From Clostridiales bacterium (GTDB lineage Bacteria > Bacillota > Clostridia > Christensenellales > Aristaeellaceae): a stretch of 9,003 bases of DNA. Shown here in pieces: positions 6,335 to 9,003 of this stretch. The stretch is taken from positions 1 to 9,003 of the forward strand of contig JAAZBR010000108.1 in assembly GCA_012513735.1 (NCBI GenBank). Reading direction: 5' to 3'. Below the pieces are notes generated by a model. The model had not been told where the DNA came from and ran no database searches. It saw nothing but the letters and a program-made list of their open reading frames with translations. Numbering within the stretch: the stretch's first letter is position 1; each line of letters starts with the position of its first letter. Made by a program: the position numbers and the translations under genes.

Positions 6335-6361
6335 TTTGCCGGGACAGAACAGGAGGAGCGG

Positions 6362-7270
6362 ATGCAAGCGAGGAGACATACCAACAACTTTCAGCGGGCG
6401 CGCCTGCGGGCCGGCCTGCTGTTTGTGCTTCCAGCCGCAGTGCTCTGCCTGGTGTTTGTGGTGGTGCCGCTGGTGGAGGTGTTTGTTCTCAGCTTCTACG
6501 AGTGGAACGGCATCAGCCAGGACAGGCTGTTTGTGGGCTTCAACAACTTTGCCGAGTTGCCCTCCACCGAGGGCTTCTGGGACATGGCCAAGGCCACCTT
6601 GCTGTTTGCGGTGGGCACCACCGTGTTGGTGATCCTGATTTCCTTTGTGATCGCCCTGGCGCTGGACAACCGGGGCAGTGGACGCCTCAACCGGGGGCTG
6701 ATGCGCTCGCTGTGGTTCGTGCCCTGTATCCTGAGCGGTTCTGTAGTGGGCATTGTTTGGCGTATCATGTATAACTACAACAACGGCGTCATCAACTTCA
6801 TCATCCGCAGCCTGGGCATGGCCCCGGTCAACTGGCTGGAAACCTATGGGCTGACCAACTTCGCCGTTATCCTGGCCGCGGCCTGGTCGCTGATCGGCCT
6901 GTGCGTGGTGGTGTTTCTGGCGGGGCTGCAGAGCATTCCCACCGAGCTCTACGAGGCAGCCTCCATCGACGGAGCCGGCCGGTTCAACCTGCGCCGGCAC
7001 GTGACGCTGCCCATGATGGCCCCCTCCATCACCATCAATGTGCTGACCACCTCCATTGCCTCCTTTAAGATGTACGAACTGCCCTGGCTGGTGTCCGGCG
7101 GACTGCCCGGCTACTCCACCCGGCTGCTGACCCAGCGCATCTACTTCTTCGCCTTCCAGTCGGGCAGGTTTGGCATAGGCTCCGCCCTGTCGGTGCTGCT
7201 GATCATTCTGATCACGCTGATTTCTCTTTTGCAGCTTGTGGTCCTGCGCAGAAGGGAGGATGTGTACTGA
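6362..7270 (+). CDS. ABC sugar transporter permease subunit 1 (MalF/UgpA type)
   Basis: A 302-residue inner-membrane subunit that forms half of the transport channel. Hydrophobic segments fall at about 18-45, 77-101, 114-136, 165-188, 222-246 and 272-296, the six-helix pattern of this type. The cytoplasmic EAA loop that docks with the ATPase is clear at 198-217: EAASIDGAGRFNLRRHVTLP. The N-terminal LLFVLPAAVLCLVFVVVPLV followed by SFYEWNG is typical of the MalF/UgpA side of the pair. AGGAGG (6351-6356) precedes the ATG by 5 bases. The gene follows the intercistronic hairpin, and its TGA stop shares one base with the ATG of the second permease (TGATG). Confidence 0.94.
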   Translation: MQARRHTNNFQRARLRAGLLFVLPAAVLCLVFVVVPLVEVFVLSFYEWNGISQDRLFVGFNNFAELPSTEGFWDMAKATLLFAVGTTVLVILISFVIALALDNRGSGRLNRGLMRSLWFVPCILSGSVVGIVWRIMYNYNNGVINFIIRSLGMAPVNWLETYGLTNFAVILAAAWSLIGLCVVVFLAGLQSIPTELYEAASIDGAGRFNLRRHVTLPMMAPSITINVLTTSIASFKMYELPWLVSGGLPGYSTRLLTQRIYFFAFQSGRFGIGSALSVLLIILITLISLLQLVVLRRREDVY

Positions 7271-8103
7271 TGAAACGCCGTCTTCAACTGTCCAGGCTGG
7301 GAGGGGAGCTGATGCTGCTGTTGGCCACCCTCGTCATGCTGATCCCCATCTATTACTTTGTGATCGGCGCCTTCAAGCCCCGGCTGGACATTGTCAAGTT
7401 CCCTCTGGTGATCACGCCGGAGATGTTCACCACCGGCAACTTTACCTACGCCATCAAAAAGATGAAGATCGTCTCCTCGCTTACCAACACCGGGCTCATC
7501 ACTTTGACGTCCCTGGCGATTTTGGTGGTGGGGGCCTCCCTGGCGGGCTTTGCCATCGCCCGGGTGCAGCATCGCTTTTTCAAGTATTATTATGCGACCG
7601 TGATCGCCCTGATGGTGATCCCCTTTATCGGGGCCCTGATCCCCATTGTGGTGCTGATCCGCCGGCTCAACATGATCGGCTCTCTGTGGGCCTGTGTGCT
7701 GATACAGGCTGCGTGGAACATGCCCTTTTCTGTGTTTTTGTACACCGGCTTCATGCGCGCCCTACCCAGTGAGCTGGAGGAGGCGGCCTACATCGACGGC
7801 TGCTCCATGTTCCGGGTCTATTTCAACATTTTTCTGCCCCTGTTGACGCCGGTGACGGCCACCTGCCTGATCCGCTGCGGCATCGGCATCTGGAACGACT
7901 ACCTGGTCAGCGCGTCGCTGCTCAACAGCGTGCGACAGCCTACCTTGATGGTAGCGGTGTATTCCTTCTTCGGCCAGTATGTGTCGGAGTATGGCTATGC
8001 GTTTGCGGGTATCATCATGGCCTCCCTGCCGGTGGTTGTGATGTTCTTGTTTTTACAGAAATACTTTATCAAGGGGATCACTGCGGGCGCGGTGAAGGGA
8101 TAA
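7270..8103 (+). CDS. ABC sugar transporter permease subunit 2 (MalG/UgpE type)
   Basis: A 277-residue partner permease of normal length. Membrane segments lie near 12-34, 75-98, 105-130, 138-160, 188-207 and 245-264. The EAA loop is at 171-190: EAAYIDGCSMFRVYFNIFLP. The C-terminus QKYFIKGITAGAVKG (263-277) is the hallmark ending of MalG-type sugar permeases. The start overlaps the previous stop by one base, and GGGAGG (7254-7259) lies 10 bases upstream inside the previous gene, indicating coupled translation and equal amounts of both subunits. No ATPase gene lies in the window, so a shared MsmX-like ATPase encoded elsewhere probably powers uptake, as is common in Firmicutes. Confidence 0.94.
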   Translation: MKRRLQLSRLGGELMLLLATLVMLIPIYYFVIGAFKPRLDIVKFPLVITPEMFTTGNFTYAIKKMKIVSSLTNTGLITLTSLAILVVGASLAGFAIARVQHRFFKYYYATVIALMVIPFIGALIPIVVLIRRLNMIGSLWACVLIQAAWNMPFSVFLYTGFMRALPSELEEAAYIDGCSMFRVYFNIFLPLLTPVTATCLIRCGIGIWNDYLVSASLLNSVRQPTLMVAVYSFFGQYVSEYGYAFAGIIMASLPVVVMFLFLQKYFIKGITAGAVKG

Positions 8104-8127
8104 CATAACCCCACGAAAGGAGAACCT

Positions 8128-9003
8128 ATGAGCCTTTTTCCGGTAACCGACAACGACAGACGCATCTATGAGGAGCAGATCGCTCCCTTTCTGCCCCCGA
8201 AGATCATTGACATCCACACCCATGTGTGGCTGGATCGCCTGCGCTACCACAAGCCGCTGAAGGAGGGGGAGGTCAAGCGCACGGTGACCTGGCCCTCTCT
8301 GGTAGCCAAGGACAACAGCGTAGAGGATCTGCAGGAGACCTATCGCCTGATGTTCCCGGACAAGCAGGTGACGCCGCTGATGTTTGCCTCGGGCGAGCGG
8401 GAATCGCTGCCTGCCTGCAACGAGTATGTCAGCGATGCGGCCCGGCGCACCGGCTACCCGGCGCTGTACTACTCCGATCCCCTGGAGGACGCGGACACAG
8501 TGGAGCAGCGCGTACGCGAGGGCGGGTTTTTGGGCCTCAAGTCGTACCTGGACCTGTCGCCCGTGTACCTGCCGGAGGCTGAAATCCGCATCTTTGATTT
8601 CTTCCCCAAGGAGCAGTTAAAGCGCATGGACCGCATGGGTGGTATCATCATGCTGCATATCCCCCGCAACGGCCGGCTGAAGGATCCGGTAAACATCGCC
8701 CAGATCAAGGAGATCAAGCAGGCCTATCCCAATATCCGCCTGATACTGGCCCACATCGGCCGTGCCTATGTGAAGGGTGATGTAGGCAATGCTTTCGAGG
8801 AGCTGACCGCCTGCCCGGAGTGCGCCACGCTGAAGTTTGACTTCTGTGCCAACACCAGCGAATTTGCCATGACCAAGCTGCTGGAGGCCTATGGTCCCAA
8901 GGGCGCCCTCTTTGGCAGCGACCTGCCCATTCTGCGCATGCGCATGCGCCGCATTGAGGAAAACAACACCTATATCAACCTGATCCCCCCGGGGCTGTAT
9001 GGT
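8128..9003 (+). CDS. Amidohydrolase-family metal-dependent hydrolase, 3' end missing
   Basis: The frame starts at ATG 8128, with AAAGGAG (8116-8122) 5 bases upstream, and stays open to the right edge (292 codons, no stop). It belongs to the TIM-barrel amidohydrolase family (PF04909, 'amidohydrolase 2'). The full set of expected active-site residues is present: the HxH metal motif H30/H32 in IDIHTHV, Lys138 in LGLKSY, His177 in MLHIPR, His209 in ILAHIGR, and the catalytic Asp265 in LFGSDLP. Members hydrolyse lactones, amides or esters, or decarboxylate. It lies 24 bases behind the second permease and is clearly in the operon, so it should act on the imported compound or its product, for example as a sugar lactonase. 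The exact substrate cannot be told. The intact catalytic set contrasts with the eroded sites of the cyclase and TIM-barrel proteins nearby. Confidence 0.88.
   Translation, partial: MSLFPVTDNDRRIYEEQIAPFLPPKIIDIHTHVWLDRLRYHKPLKEGEVKRTVTWPSLVAKDNSVEDLQETYRLMFPDKQVTPLMFASGERESLPACNEYVSDAARRTGYPALYYSDPLEDADTVEQRVREGGFLGLKSYLDLSPVYLPEAEIRIFDFFPKEQLKRMDRMGGIIMLHIPRNGRLKDPVNIAQIKEIKQAYPNIRLILAHIGRAYVKGDVGNAFEELTACPECATLKFDFCANTSEFAMTKLLEAYGPKGALFGSDLPILRMRMRRIEENNTYINLIPPGLYG

Noticed and set aside
6026..7000. 324-codon minus-strand open frame across the binding-protein/permease junction
   Set aside because: Spans two well-supported genes and the intercistronic hairpin, and its composition is that of an antisense shadow.
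1..9003. tRNA, rRNA, CRISPR arrays, insertion sequences or phage genes
   Set aside because: None was seen: no regularly spaced direct repeats, no transposase motifs, and genes fill nearly all of the window.

Overview
The window looks like a GC-rich (by eye), Gram-positive-type Clostridia genome, probably an anaerobic gut-type Firmicute. The pointers are AGGAGG-like ribosome binding sites before most genes, consensus sigma-A promoters with 17-base spacers, a typical Clostridia signal peptide, and a binding-protein ABC sugar transporter without its own ATPase. No species can be named from sequence alone.

Layout: (1) The 3' part of a cyclase-family gene (1-609, +) enters from the left edge. It converges on a minus-strand group, with an inverted repeat between them. 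(2) The minus-strand group reads right to left: a DeoR-family regulator (2452-3240), an AAC(3)-family N-acetyltransferase (1457-2314) and a xylose-isomerase-like TIM-barrel protein (716-1453). The last two are only 3 bases apart. (3) A compact divergent control region (about 3270-3380) holds two near-consensus promoters pointing away from each other. A 23-base interrupted palindrome lies exactly between their -35 boxes. (4) The plus-strand operon runs rightwards: FGGY sugar kinase (3453-4970), sugar-binding protein (4986-6287), two sugar permease subunits (6362-7270 and 7270-8103), and an amidohydrolase-family metal hydrolase (8128 to the right edge, incomplete). A strong hairpin sits between the binding protein and the first permease.

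Together the genes read as a regulated uptake and catabolism locus for one small carbohydrate-like molecule. The exported binding protein and two permeases bring it in, using an ATPase encoded elsewhere. The kinase phosphorylates it, the amidohydrolase could open a lactone or cleave an amide, and the DeoR protein would sense an intermediate, classically a phosphosugar, and control both transcription directions. The substrate cannot be read from the sequence. Three enzymes carry unusual key residues: the cyclase and TIM-barrel proteins have lost expected metal ligands, and the kinase lacks the usual pentulose-contact motif. An AAC(3)-type acetyltransferase with a duplicated cysteine motif, in a sugar locus, raises the possibility of an amino sugar or aminocyclitol substrate. 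That is the most interesting but least certain idea here.
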